NCBI RefSeq assembly: GCF_021728535.1
Contig: NZ_JAKKDU010000006.1
Location: 1-64,000, forward strand
DNA from: Wocania arenilitoris
Lineage (GTDB): Bacteria; Bacteroidota; Bacteroidia; Flavobacteriales; Flavobacteriaceae
Direction of reading: 5' to 3'
DNA: 64,000 nt
Position 1 is the stretch's first letter; each line of letters begins with the position of its first letter. The position numbers and the translations under genes are program-made. Under the pieces are notes generated by a model. The model worked only from the letters and a program-made list of their open reading frames with translations. It searched no databases and had not been told where the DNA came from. Below are positions 53,889 through 62,870 of this stretch, one piece after another.

Positions 53889-55163
53889 TTAAATAATAGG
53901 AAGTAATTTTGTTGAAACTTCACCAAACCCAATACGTGTCCCATCATTTTCGCAATGGGCTCTCATAATAACGGTGTCGTTATCATTTATAAACTTACGC
54001 TCGGTGCCATTTTTCATTTTAATAGGTTTTTCTCCACGCCATGTTAATTCTAACATAGATCCATAAGAATCTGGTGTAGGACCAGAAATGGTTCCACTTC
54101 CCATCATATCTCCAGAGTTTACAGGGCAACCATTTACAGTATGATGAGCAAGTTGTTGTACCATATTCCAGTACATGTATTTAAAGTTTGAATTGCTAAC
54201 CACTGTTTCTTTAGCTCCTTCAGGTTGAATAGCAACTTCTAAATTAATATCGTAGCTCTTTTTTCCTTTATATTTTAAGTAAGGTAATTGAGGTTTTAAA
54301 GGTTTTGGGCTATCAACTCTGTAAGGCTCTAAGGCATCAAGAGTGACTATCCATGGTGAAATTGATGATGCAAAATTTTTAGCTAAAAAAGGGCCTAATG
54401 GTACGTATTCCCATTTTTGTATATCACGAGCGCTCCAATCATTTAAAAGTACCAATCCAAAAATATATTCTTCAGCTTCATCAATAGGAATTGGTTCACC
54501 CAAATCGTTAGCATCAGTAGTAATAAAAGCCATTTCAAGTTCAAAATCCACTAATTTACTTGGTCCAAAAACAGGTTCAGAAGCTCCGCTTGGTAAGGTT
54601 TGTCCTTGTGGTCTATGTACTGGAATTCCTGATGGAATTATTGACGAACTTCTGCCATGGTATCCAACAGGTATGTGTAACCAATTTGGTAATAAAGCAT
54701 TATCAGGATCTCTAAACATGGTACCAACATTCGTTGCGTGCTCAATACTTGAATAAAAATCGGTATAATCACCAATTTGAACAGGCAATTGCATTTCAAT
54801 TTCATCTAAACGAAACAGAACAATTTCTTTGTGCTTGACATTGTTTTTTAATGATGTATTTTTTGCATCAAAAATTTCTGCAATTCTGTTTCTAACGGCA
54901 CGCCATGTTTTTCTGCCGTCGGCAATAAAGTCGTTTAAAGTGTCCTGAAGAAAGATATCATCAGTTAAAGGAATGTCATCAAAATAACCTAATTGATGCA
55001 AGGCACCAAGGTCTATGGCAGTGTCTCCTATACGCGTTCCTATGGTAATAATATCATCACGAGTTAGAAACACCCCAAAAGGTATATTCTGAATTGGGAA
55101 ATCTGAGTTTTTATCAACGTGTAACCACGAGGTCCTATCTGGATTGTTTGCTGATAATGGCAT
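53889..55163 (-). CDS. fahA: fumarylacetoacetase
   Basis: Last enzyme of tyrosine degradation; it cleaves fumarylacetoacetate to fumarate and acetoacetate. 424 residues. The N-terminal SH3-like domain (WLHVDKNSDFPIQNIPFGVF, 14-33) and the C-terminal FAH domain with GDYTDFYSSIEHATNVGTMF (about 131-150), LVLLNDWSARDIQKWEYVPL (about 241-260) and GDMMGSGTISGP (about 351-362) are complete; the metal-binding Asp (TDFYSS) and Glu residues are in place. ATG start. Other tyrosine-degradation genes are not adjacent. Confidence 0.95.
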   Translation of the reverse strand: MPLSANNPDRTSWLHVDKNSDFPIQNIPFGVFLTRDDIITIGTRIGDTAIDLGALHQLGYFDDIPLTDDIFLQDTLNDFIADGRKTWRAVRNRIAEIFDAKNTSLKNNVKHKEIVLFRLDEIEMQLPVQIGDYTDFYSSIEHATNVGTMFRDPDNALLPNWLHIPVGYHGRSSSIIPSGIPVHRPQGQTLPSGASEPVFGPSKLVDFELEMAFITTDANDLGEPIPIDEAEEYIFGLVLLNDWSARDIQKWEYVPLGPFLAKNFASSISPWIVTLDALEPYRVDSPKPLKPQLPYLKYKGKKSYDINLEVAIQPEGAKETVVSNSNFKYMYWNMVQQLAHHTVNGCPVNSGDMMGSGTISGPTPDSYGSMLELTWRGEKPIKMKNGTERKFINDNDTVIMRAHCENDGTRIGFGEVSTKLLPII

Positions 55164-55332
55164 AACTATATTTTTTTTTGAATGATTATTAATTTCTTAT
55201 CAAACCTACACATTTTTTTTATTTATTTAGATATAATTACCTAAAAAATAGGTATAATTTAATCGTTAATAAAATGGTTTAAAACTTATTGGTAAATGAT
55301 ACATTTTTAATGTAATTAACTAATCTATTTGT

Positions 55333-55340
55333 TATTTTTG
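55333..55340 (+). promoter_or_regulatory. -7 promoter box of glyA
   Basis: TATTTTTG, TAnnTTTG-type, 27 bp before the ATG of glyA; no clear -33 partner. Confidence 0.4.
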
Positions 55341-55367
55341 CGCATCATTTAAACACAATTAACATTT

Positions 55368-56639
55368 ATGCAACGCGACGAACAAATTTTTGAACTTATT
55401 CAAGCCGAAAAAGAACGCCAATTACATGGTATAGAACTTATTGCATCAGAGAATTTTGTTAGCGACCAAGTAATGGAAGCTGCAGGCTCTGTTTTAACCA
55501 ATAAATATGCTGAAGGTTACCCTGGAAAACGTTATTACGGCGGTTGCGAAGTAGTTGATGAAGTAGAGCAAATAGCTATTGACAGAGCTAAAGCCTTATT
55601 TGGTGCCGCTTATGTAAATGTCCAACCGCATTCAGGAAGTCAAGCTAATACTGCAGTTTTTGCAGCTTGTTTAAAACCTGGAGATAAAATTTTAGGATTT
55701 GATTTGTCTCATGGCGGTCATTTAACTCATGGTTCGCCAGTAAATTTTTCTGGAAAATTATACAAGCCATCATTTTATGGTGTTGAACAGGAGACAGGTG
55801 TTTTAAATTATGATAAAATTCAAGAAGTTGCTACTAAAGAACAGCCTAAGTTAATTATCGCTGGAGCGTCTGCATATTCTCGTGATATAGATTTTAAACG
55901 TTTTAGAGTAATTGCCGATAGCGTTGGAGCTATTTTAATGGCAGACATCTCGCATCCAGCTGGATTAATTGCTAAAGGCATTTTAAACGATCCGTTGCCA
56001 CATTGCCATATAGTTACCACAACAACTCACAAAACACTAAGAGGTCCAAGAGGAGGGATGATTATGATGGGTGAGGATTTTGATAACCCATTTGGAATTA
56101 CGCTTAAAAACGGAAACTTACGTAAAATGTCTGCTTTATTAGATTCTGCTGTGTTTCCAGGGAATCAAGGTGGACCACTAGAACATATTATTGCTGCTAA
56201 AGCCATTGCTTTTGGAGAAGCACTAACTGATGATTTTTTACACTATCAATTACAAGTAAAAGCTAATGCCAACGCTATGGCAAATGCTCTGGTTGCTAAA
56301 GATTATAACATTATTTCAAACGGAACTGATAATCATTGTATGTTGATAGACTTGCGTAATAAGAATATATCTGGTAAAGAAGCAGAACAAGCACTTGTAA
56401 AAGCTGATATTACTGTAAATAAAAACATGGTGCCTTTTGATGATAAATCACCTTTTGTTACTTCTGGTATTAGAATTGGTACAGCTGCCATTACAACCCG
56501 TGGTTTAAAGGAAGACGATATGCTTGTTATAGTTGATTTAATTGATGAAGTAATTAATAATCACGATAATGAAAGTGTTTTAGGTGCTGTTAAGGCAAAA
56601 GTGAATAGCATGATGAAAGGTAAACCTTTGTTTGTGTAG
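55368..56639 (+). CDS. glyA: serine hydroxymethyltransferase
   Basis: Interconverts serine and glycine using tetrahydrofolate and PLP, the main source of one-carbon units. A 423-residue protein of normal length. [20 protein letters not shown] (about 20-39), [20 protein letters not shown] (about 46-65), [12 protein letters not shown] (about 193-204) and [20 protein letters not shown] (about 211-230) with the PLP Lys (THK) are all present. ATG start. It is transcribed toward the beta-helix lipoprotein on the other strand. Confidence 0.97.
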   Translation: MQRDEQIFELIQAEKERQLHGIELIASENFVSDQVMEAAGSVLTNKYAEGYPGKRYYGGCEVVDEVEQIAIDRAKALFGAAYVNVQPHSGSQANTAVFAACLKPGDKILGFDLSHGGHLTHGSPVNFSGKLYKPSFYGVEQETGVLNYDKIQEVATKEQPKLIIAGASAYSRDIDFKRFRVIADSVGAILMADISHPAGLIAKGILNDPLPHCHIVTTTTHKTLRGPRGGMIMMGEDFDNPFGITLKNGNLRKMSALLDSAVFPGNQGGPLEHIIAAKAIAFGEALTDDFLHYQLQVKANANAMANALVAKDYNIISNGTDNHCMLIDLRNKNISGKEAEQALVKADITVNKNMVPFDDKSPFVTSGIRIGTAAITTRGLKEDDMLVIVDLIDEVINNHDNESVLGAVKAKVNSMMKGKPLFV

Positions 56640-56645
56640 CGAAGC

Positions 56646-56667
56646 GTCATGCTGAACTTGATTTAGC
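56646..56667. repeat. degenerate REP-like repeat (GTCATGCTGAACTTG type)
   Basis: GTCATGCTGAACTTG then ATTTAGC, resembling the common GTCATGCTGAACTTGTTTCAGC dispersed repeat in Bacteroidota, 6 bp after the glyA stop. The copy is worn. Confidence 0.5.
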
Positions 56668-56739
56668 TATAGTTTTTTAGAATAAAGCAAAAATACTTTA
56701 CCACCCTATAAATCTAGCACTAATTTATAAAAGAAGCAA

Positions 56740-58305
56740 TTAGTTCTCTTCAGGAAATGTAATATGTTGATACGCACCTAAATCTGGTGAAGTTGTTCTG
56801 TTTATATTTAAAATATCTGTTGGGACTTGAATTGAAAATGTTGTATTTCCTTTGTTTATAGCAAATGAGTCGTCACCAATAATTAACTGATTTAACGAAG
56901 GGTTTTTAAAATTTGGTTCTTCGTTAAAGCTATTATTTTCATAAAGACTAGCATTATCAAAATTGTAATTATCTCCTGTAAAATTATTGTTTCTATCTTC
57001 AAATCGAATCAAACAATTGGTAAATTTAAAGTTAAATGCTACTGATGCATCTTCTATTTCATCTAATAAAATTTCAGGATTATCATTTCCATAAATGATA
57101 CAGTTATTAAAGTTAGCTTCAGTTAAATCTGCAAGAATGGCATTATTATCTTCATCCCTAACAAAATTATTTAGTAACACTGAAGGAAACTGCCTAAAAC
57201 TGTTATCCCAATAATTTGCAATAGTACAATGTGTAAAATTGTATTTACCGCCTAAAGTTCCTGCAAATGATGATTGTCCAGAATTATTAATAACCACATT
57301 TTCTCCAACAATAGATGTGTTTCTTCCTAAAACACCGAAGTTGCTAGAGTTATAAATTTGAGAATTGGTGATTTTAAGTTTTTCTGTAGCATCATTTGGA
57401 TTACCATCACTTAAAATTCCTACTGTTGCATTTTTAATGGTTGCATAATTTATAGTGTTGTTAATACTTCCATCTAACAACCAAATGGTTCCCCATTGCC
57501 CTGGAATATCAGAAAAATTAGGTTCTAAACGGTCACTTTCAAAAATAACTTCGTTTTCTAATAAGTCTTGGTCGTTACTAAAAGCTCCGTTTACGTTTAA
57601 AGAGGCTCCATTAGAAACTATTAAGCCAGAATTTGCATGAAAATGTAATCGAGCCCCAGCATTAATAGTAAGTGTTTCACTGTTTGGTACTGTTGCGAAC
57701 CCATAAATAACATAGGGTTTTTCGTTTGTAAATGTGAGTTCTGATGATAGTAATTCGCGACCTTGTAATTCGGTTTCTACCGATTCGCCACCAATATTAA
57801 GCGTTAGTGTTTCAATAACTTTTGTGGTATTATCTCTATTTGGGTAAATAAAAATGGCATCTTGCACAAGGGTTACTAGCTCTACTTTTTGAAAGTTTGT
57901 GTTGGAATCGAATTCAATTTGATCAATGTATAAATAGTTACCATTTAGATTTGAGAAATTGTTAATATCAATAGTGGTCTCAACAAAAATGAAGATACTA
58001 TCCTTTGCTAAAATTGGTATATTTTCGAATGTTTTACCAGAAAGACCGTCAACATTTAGTCGGTACTCTGAAGCTTCACCTAAAGCAAGCTTTATGTTTG
58101 GAATAATAATATCGTCGTCACTATTATTATAAACTTTTAAGTTGTAGGTACTAGATCCTATATTGGTAAAAACGGTGTCTAGGTATACAGTATCTTTCGA
58201 AAACACAAGGCTTCCTGTACTTGGAGAAAATTCAAAGTTTTTACGGCAAGAGCTCCAAAGTATTAAAAAAATGATAGTAAATACAAAATAAAGACTACGT
58301 TTCAT
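56740..58305 (-). CDS. right-handed beta-helix lipoprotein
   Basis: A 521-residue lipoprotein (signal 1-19; Cys20 in WSSCRKNF). Residues 25-180 form beta-sandwich strands (KDTVYLDTVFTNIGSSTYNL). From about 195 on, short repeats (ITNSQIYNSSNFGVLGRNTS, NNSGQSSFAGTLGGKYNFTH, NFNNCIIYGNDNPEILLDEI) fit a parallel beta-helix of the pectate-lyase-like kind. Such proteins often bind or cut polysaccharides, but no catalytic motif is evident. It points toward glyA (convergent). Confidence 0.75.
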   Translation of the reverse strand: MKRSLYFVFTIIFLILWSSCRKNFEFSPSTGSLVFSKDTVYLDTVFTNIGSSTYNLKVYNNSDDDIIIPNIKLALGEASEYRLNVDGLSGKTFENIPILAKDSIFIFVETTIDINNFSNLNGNYLYIDQIEFDSNTNFQKVELVTLVQDAIFIYPNRDNTTKVIETLTLNIGGESVETELQGRELLSSELTFTNEKPYVIYGFATVPNSETLTINAGARLHFHANSGLIVSNGASLNVNGAFSNDQDLLENEVIFESDRLEPNFSDIPGQWGTIWLLDGSINNTINYATIKNATVGILSDGNPNDATEKLKITNSQIYNSSNFGVLGRNTSIVGENVVINNSGQSSFAGTLGGKYNFTHCTIANYWDNSFRQFPSVLLNNFVRDEDNNAILADLTEANFNNCIIYGNDNPEILLDEIEDASVAFNFKFTNCLIRFEDRNNNFTGDNYNFDNASLYENNSFNEEPNFKNPSLNQLIIGDDSFAINKGNTTFSIQVPTDILNINRTTSPDLGAYQHITFPEEN

Positions 58306-58399
58306 AGATAGTTTTGAGTAATATATAACGGTAAAAATAAGTAAATATGCTTAAGGTGTAAAAATATAACATTTGATTTTATGAATTGGTATAGATTGA

Positions 58400-58543
58400 G
58401 GTAAATGGATTATCGCCAACAGGCAAAAAACACATAACAAAGTAAAAATTCCATTGCTACCTATAGCTACTGCATTGATTGAGAAATATAATAAACATAT
58501 CAAAAAACAACGAAAACTTTTAGTTATTAAACTAAAGAGATAA
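58400..58543 (+). pseudogene. tyrosine recombinase (integrase) fragment
   Basis: A 47-codon open stretch with no start, bounded by TGA before it and TAA after. It reads GKWIIANRQKTHNKVKIPLL and then PIATALIEKYNKHIKKQ. This matches the part of Bacteroidota tyrosine recombinases just after the first catalytic Arg (RQKT..VKIPLLP). After about 30 residues the similarity fades, probably by a frameshift. It is a fossil of an integrated element, 30 bp from the end of the PUL regulator gene. Confidence 0.65.
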
Positions 58544-58571
58544 TTTATAAAAGGATAGACTGTACTAAGTT

Positions 58572-61500
58572 TTAATTACTGCCTTGTTCTCTATATTTAG
58601 TTGGTGTTAGACTATACTTTTTTTTAAAACACGTACTAAAGTATTTAGGGTTAGAAAACCCTGTCATATCGCTAATTTCGTTTATTGAATGGTCACTATC
58701 TGTAATTAGTTGAGCAGCACGAGTAAGCCTTATTGTCTTTAAAAACTCATTAACATTCTGTCCACTTAAAGCCATTATTTTTCTATATAGCACAGAATGA
58801 CTCATTCCTATTTCTGAAGCTAGTTTAGAAACAGAAAATTTAGAATCAGACATATGTTCTTCTATTATTCCCATGATTTTTTCTATAAATATTTCATCAA
58901 CATTATTAATTGTTACATCTTTTGGTCTAAGTAAAGCTTCTTTTCTAAAAGTATCTCTTAATACTTTTCTTGATTCTATTAAGTTATTAACTCTAATATT
59001 CAATAGTTCAAGATTAAAAGGTTTAGTAATATAATCGTCTGCACCATATTCTAATCCTTCCATTTGAAATGTATGTGATCCTCTTGCCGTTAAAAGAATA
59101 ATGGGGATATGTGAGGTCCTGCTATCTGACTTTAGTTTTTTACATAATTCTAGTCCATTCATTTCTGGCATCATTATATCAGAAATAATTATATCAGGTA
59201 TTATAGCAAGAGCTTTATCACAACCTTCTATGCCGTTTGAAGATATTATAACCTTATAATCTTTTAAAAAACGAACTTTTATAAGATTTCGAATTTCAAA
59301 ATTGTCCTCTACAATAAGTAATATTGGTTTTTTATCAGGTGTTGACTCTTTCACTTTAGTATCCTCAAAAATAAGTTCTTCCTCAATTACATTCATTGAG
59401 GCATCTATGTCTAAAATAGAATCAACAATTTCATTTTCTCTATAAAAGGTTTTGGTTATGGGTATTATAATATTAAAAATGGTAAACTCTTTTAATTCGC
59501 TTTTAACTAATATTTCTCCATAATGGATGTCTATTAAATTTTTTGTAATTGCTAATCCGATGCCACTACCATTCGTAGAGTCTTTTCCTTTAGACTTGAC
59601 TTGAAAAAAATCTTGAAAAATTTTGGATATATTTTCGTTAGAAATTCCATATCCGTTATCTTTAATTTTAATGATAAGTCGTTCATCTTTTTCATCTAAA
59701 TCTACATTTATATCAATTTTGCTTCTCGCAAACTTGAATGCATTTGATAATATGTTGTACACAATAATCTCTAACTTATTGGTATCTATCCAACCTTTTT
59801 CGCAACTATTAGAAACTGTTAATTGAAATTGTATGTTTTTCTCATTAGCATATTGATAAAAAGGGATACATAATTCGTCAAAAAAATCTTTTATAGCTAT
59901 TTCTGTAACTTTTAATTTTGCTACACTAGATTCCATTTTTCTAAAATCAAGAATTTGAGTAACTAAGTTTAAAAGCCTTTGACCATTTCTATTCATGGTC
60001 ATAACAAGATTGCTTGTCCTGTTATTCAAATTTCTAATTTTTGTTAGTTCTTCTAACGGAGCAAGAATTAATGTTAAGGATGTTCTTAACTCATGTGAAA
60101 TTGTTGTAAAGAAGTTTATTTTAGATTGATGTACTTCTTCATCTTTTTCATGTTTGTATTTTTCAAGAAGCAATTGGTTCTTTAGTCGATCTCTGTTTTT
60201 AACATTGTCATAAATAAAATAGATTAAAGCTCCTAAAAGGAATGTATAAATTAAGTAAGCAAGTTTTGTTTGCCACCAAACAGGAGTAATATGTATCCTA
60301 ATTTGTTTTTCAATAAAACTATTTTGTTCTAAACTATTCTCTTCTATTGCTTTTACTCTAAACGTGTATGAGCTTGGTGGGACATTAGAATAATTAGCAA
60401 AATGACGTTCTGAGGTGGTGGTAATCCATCTATCATCTAGACCTTCTAATTTATATTCGTATTTAACATTGTGCGGTGATGAGTAACCAGGTGTGGCAAA
60501 TTCAAAAGTGAAATTATTTAAAAAATAGGGAAGTTTTATATTTTTAGTATACATGATAGAGGAGTCTAAAGGAACATAAGATTCTATAGCTTCATTGACC
60601 TCAATATCTTCATTAAATAATCTAAAATTGGTAAGCTTAAGGTTAATCGGCGTAGATTGTGTATTTAATAAATTAGGGTAAAATGCAACAAGTCCTCTCT
60701 TGCTTCCAAAAAATAATTTTCCATCTTCAGATTTTGCAATAGCTCCAGATTCAAAATCATTGGTTGGTAAGCCATCATAAGTATTGTAAGTTAAAATCTT
60801 TTTATTTTCTGGATTGTATGTTACTATACCTTTATTAGTGCTAAACCAAAAATTATTAGTGTTATCTTGTATGATACCATAAATAGAATTACTCGGTAAG
60901 CCTTGTTCTGTACTTAATTTATTAAAATGTTTTTTGTTTGGATTGAATTGATAAGTGCCACCACCTTCTGTAGCAAACCAGATGTTTTTTAAATGGTCTT
61001 CAAAAATAGCTTTAATAGGGTACTTAATTTTTGTGTCATTATTTATTCCAAGTTCGGTAAGAGTTAAGAATTTATTTTTTTTGATATCAAAAACTTGATA
61101 TCCTTTATTCAAAGAACCTATCCATAATTTACCTGTACTATCATAAAGTAAGCATAATAAACTATTAGATATTAATCCATTTTCAATTTTATAATTAGTA
61201 AAAGTTTTGGATGTTTTATGGTATCTGTATAAGCCTTCATTATAAGTTGCAATCCATATATTATCATGATTATCTTCTACTAAATCGAAAACTAAATTAT
61301 TCTTACTGTTTGAAGTATTAGATTCATCAAATTCAGCTTCAATAAATATGTTAGTGTTTTCTTTTTTATAGCCAATAATACTTCTGTTAAACCCACCTAT
61401 CCAAATATTTTTGTTTTGGTCTTCAATAACATTCATCACAATATTTGAAGGAATAGAAGTGTTGCTTTTTGGATTTTCTTTAAAGTTGGAAAAAGTATTA

Positions 61501-62684
61501 GTTTTTAAATTAAGTTTATCAAGTCCACCACCACCAGTACCAACCCATAATATACTGTCCGACATAAAAAGTGAAGTCACTACATTGAAGCTTAAACTAC
61601 TTGTTTCTTTTAAAATGGAAGCTTGATAAAGTTCAAAAGACGAATGTTTCGTTTTGTTTACGGTCCCGTCTCCCATTCCCATCCAAAGAGATTTGTTATC
61701 ATCTATAAACAAGCAGTAAGATACGTTATTTGTTATGCTGTATTTATTATAGACATCATTTTTATAAACTTGAACTTCATTAGTATTGGTATTTAAAAGA
61801 TTCAATCCACCATAAGTGGTAATCCATATTTCTCCCGGTAGTCCTTCTTTAATGTCTGTTATTTCATTAGAATTTATAGACGATTCATTATTTTCATTTT
61901 TAAAGTGTTTTAAAGTTTTATTAGAGATGTTAAACTTGTAAACCCCATTGTTTTCGGTGCCAATCCATAAATTATTAAACGAATCGAAACAAATACGTTG
62001 CCCTGTTCTTGTACTGTGGTAATTTGTATCACTATACTTATAATGATTGAATTTTTTTGTATTGATGTTAAAACAATCAAGAATACCTGCATTGGATGTA
62101 ATCCAAATATTCTCATTCTTTATTGCAATAGAAAAAATATTATCATCGCTTATGGTGTTTGCGTTATGGATATCTTGGTTATATTTTTTATAGGTTTTAG
62201 TATTTGTATTTAAAGCATAAAGACCATCTCCAAAAGTACCAAACCAAATTGTATGGTATTGGTCTTCTGCTATACTAGTGATATGATTTGTAGTGTATGC
62301 AGAATTGTTTTTTGTGTTTTTATAATTAGAAAACGATTCATTAAACGGATTATACTTATTCAAGCCTCCTTGCATGGTGCCTACCCATAAAAAACCATTG
62401 AGATCTTCAAATAAGCACGTAATATTATTATTGCTTAAAGAATTAATATCATTTTCATTAGAGGTAAATGCCTTAAACTTATAGCCATCATATCTATAAA
62501 GCCCATGGGTGCCACCAAACCACATAAACCCGTTTTTGTCTTTTAAAATACAATTAACAGAAGCTAAGCCATCTTCAATAACAAACTCTTCAAATAGTAA
62601 TTTGTCATTCTGAGAGAATAATGCAATAGGGAGTAATAGTATAAAAATTCGCAAATTATTTAATATGGTTAGTTTATTAATCAT
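58572..62684 (-). CDS. hybrid two-component system regulator (HTCS) of a polysaccharide utilisation locus
   Basis: A 1370-residue one-protein signalling system. Residues 1-25 are a signal sequence. Residues 30-690 form two seven-bladed beta-propellers of Reg_prop repeats (GFMWFGGTHGLYRYDGYKF-like unit repeated about 14 times). A Y_Y_Y domain (about 715-790) and one membrane helix follow, then a histidine kinase (ISHELRTSL, HisKA; DNGYGIS and GSGIGLAI in the ATPase), a receiver domain (1119-1235, phospho-acceptor Asp1169 in IISDIMMPEMNG), and a C-terminal AraC HTH (1270-1366). Such proteins sense oligosaccharides in the periplasm and switch on the nearby susC/susD genes. The divergent susC is the obvious target. 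Confidence 0.93.
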   Translation of the reverse strand: MINKLTILNNLRIFILLLPIALFSQNDKLLFEEFVIEDGLASVNCILKDKNGFMWFGGTHGLYRYDGYKFKAFTSNENDINSLSNNNITCLFEDLNGFLWVGTMQGGLNKYNPFNESFSNYKNTKNNSAYTTNHITSIAEDQYHTIWFGTFGDGLYALNTNTKTYKKYNQDIHNANTISDDNIFSIAIKNENIWITSNAGILDCFNINTKKFNHYKYSDTNYHSTRTGQRICFDSFNNLWIGTENNGVYKFNISNKTLKHFKNENNESSINSNEITDIKEGLPGEIWITTYGGLNLLNTNTNEVQVYKNDVYNKYSITNNVSYCLFIDDNKSLWMGMGDGTVNKTKHSSFELYQASILKETSSLSFNVVTSLFMSDSILWVGTGGGGLDKLNLKTNTFSNFKENPKSNTSIPSNIVMNVIEDQNKNIWIGGFNRSIIGYKKENTNIFIEAEFDESNTSNSKNNLVFDLVEDNHDNIWIATYNEGLYRYHKTSKTFTNYKIENGLISNSLLCLLYDSTGKLWIGSLNKGYQVFDIKKNKFLTLTELGINNDTKIKYPIKAIFEDHLKNIWFATEGGGTYQFNPNKKHFNKLSTEQGLPSNSIYGIIQDNTNNFWFSTNKGIVTYNPENKKILTYNTYDGLPTNDFESGAIAKSEDGKLFFGSKRGLVAFYPNLLNTQSTPINLKLTNFRLFNEDIEVNEAIESYVPLDSSIMYTKNIKLPYFLNNFTFEFATPGYSSPHNVKYEYKLEGLDDRWITTTSERHFANYSNVPPSSYTFRVKAIEENSLEQNSFIEKQIRIHITPVWWQTKLAYLIYTFLLGALIYFIYDNVKNRDRLKNQLLLEKYKHEKDEEVHQSKINFFTTISHELRTSLTLILAPLEELTKIRNLNNRTSNLVMTMNRNGQRLLNLVTQILDFRKMESSVAKLKVTEIAIKDFFDELCIPFYQYANEKNIQFQLTVSNSCEKGWIDTNKLEIIVYNILSNAFKFARSKIDINVDLDEKDERLIIKIKDNGYGISNENISKIFQDFFQVKSKGKDSTNGSGIGLAITKNLIDIHYGEILVKSELKEFTIFNIIIPITKTFYRENEIVDSILDIDASMNVIEEELIFEDTKVKESTPDKKPILLIVEDNFEIRNLIKVRFLKDYKVIISSNGIEGCDKALAIIPDIIISDIMMPEMNGLELCKKLKSDSRTSHIPIILLTARGSHTFQMEGLEYGADDYITKPFNLELLNIRVNNLIESRKVLRDTFRKEALLRPKDVTINNVDEIFIEKIMGIIEEHMSDSKFSVSKLASEIGMSHSVLYRKIMALSGQNVNEFLKTIRLTRAAQLITDSDHSINEISDMTGFSNPKYFSTCFKKKYSLTPTKYREQGSN

Positions 62685-62870
62685 TTAATATAAATACTTT
62701 TAGAATGAATAAGTATATAAATGTAAGGATATTATTAATTATTAAGACCTCTGTTTTATTAGGAGATTTGAAATAGAACGATAATGAAACCAATAAGATT
62801 AAATATTAAACCCAACATTACAGCTTTACAGATAATTTTACACCTAAACTAATCTCATAAATTTATGTAT
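62685..62870. promoter_or_regulatory. divergent HTCS/susC control region
   Basis: 186 bp between the divergent HTCS and susC genes. Both promoters and the HTCS operator should be here, but no TAnnTTTG box with a well-spaced -33 motif is clear on either strand, and no strong direct repeat was spotted. Confidence 0.45.

Noticed and set aside
54343-54756. 137-codon + strand frame opposite fahA
   Set aside because: Shadow of the conserved fumarylacetoacetase gene.
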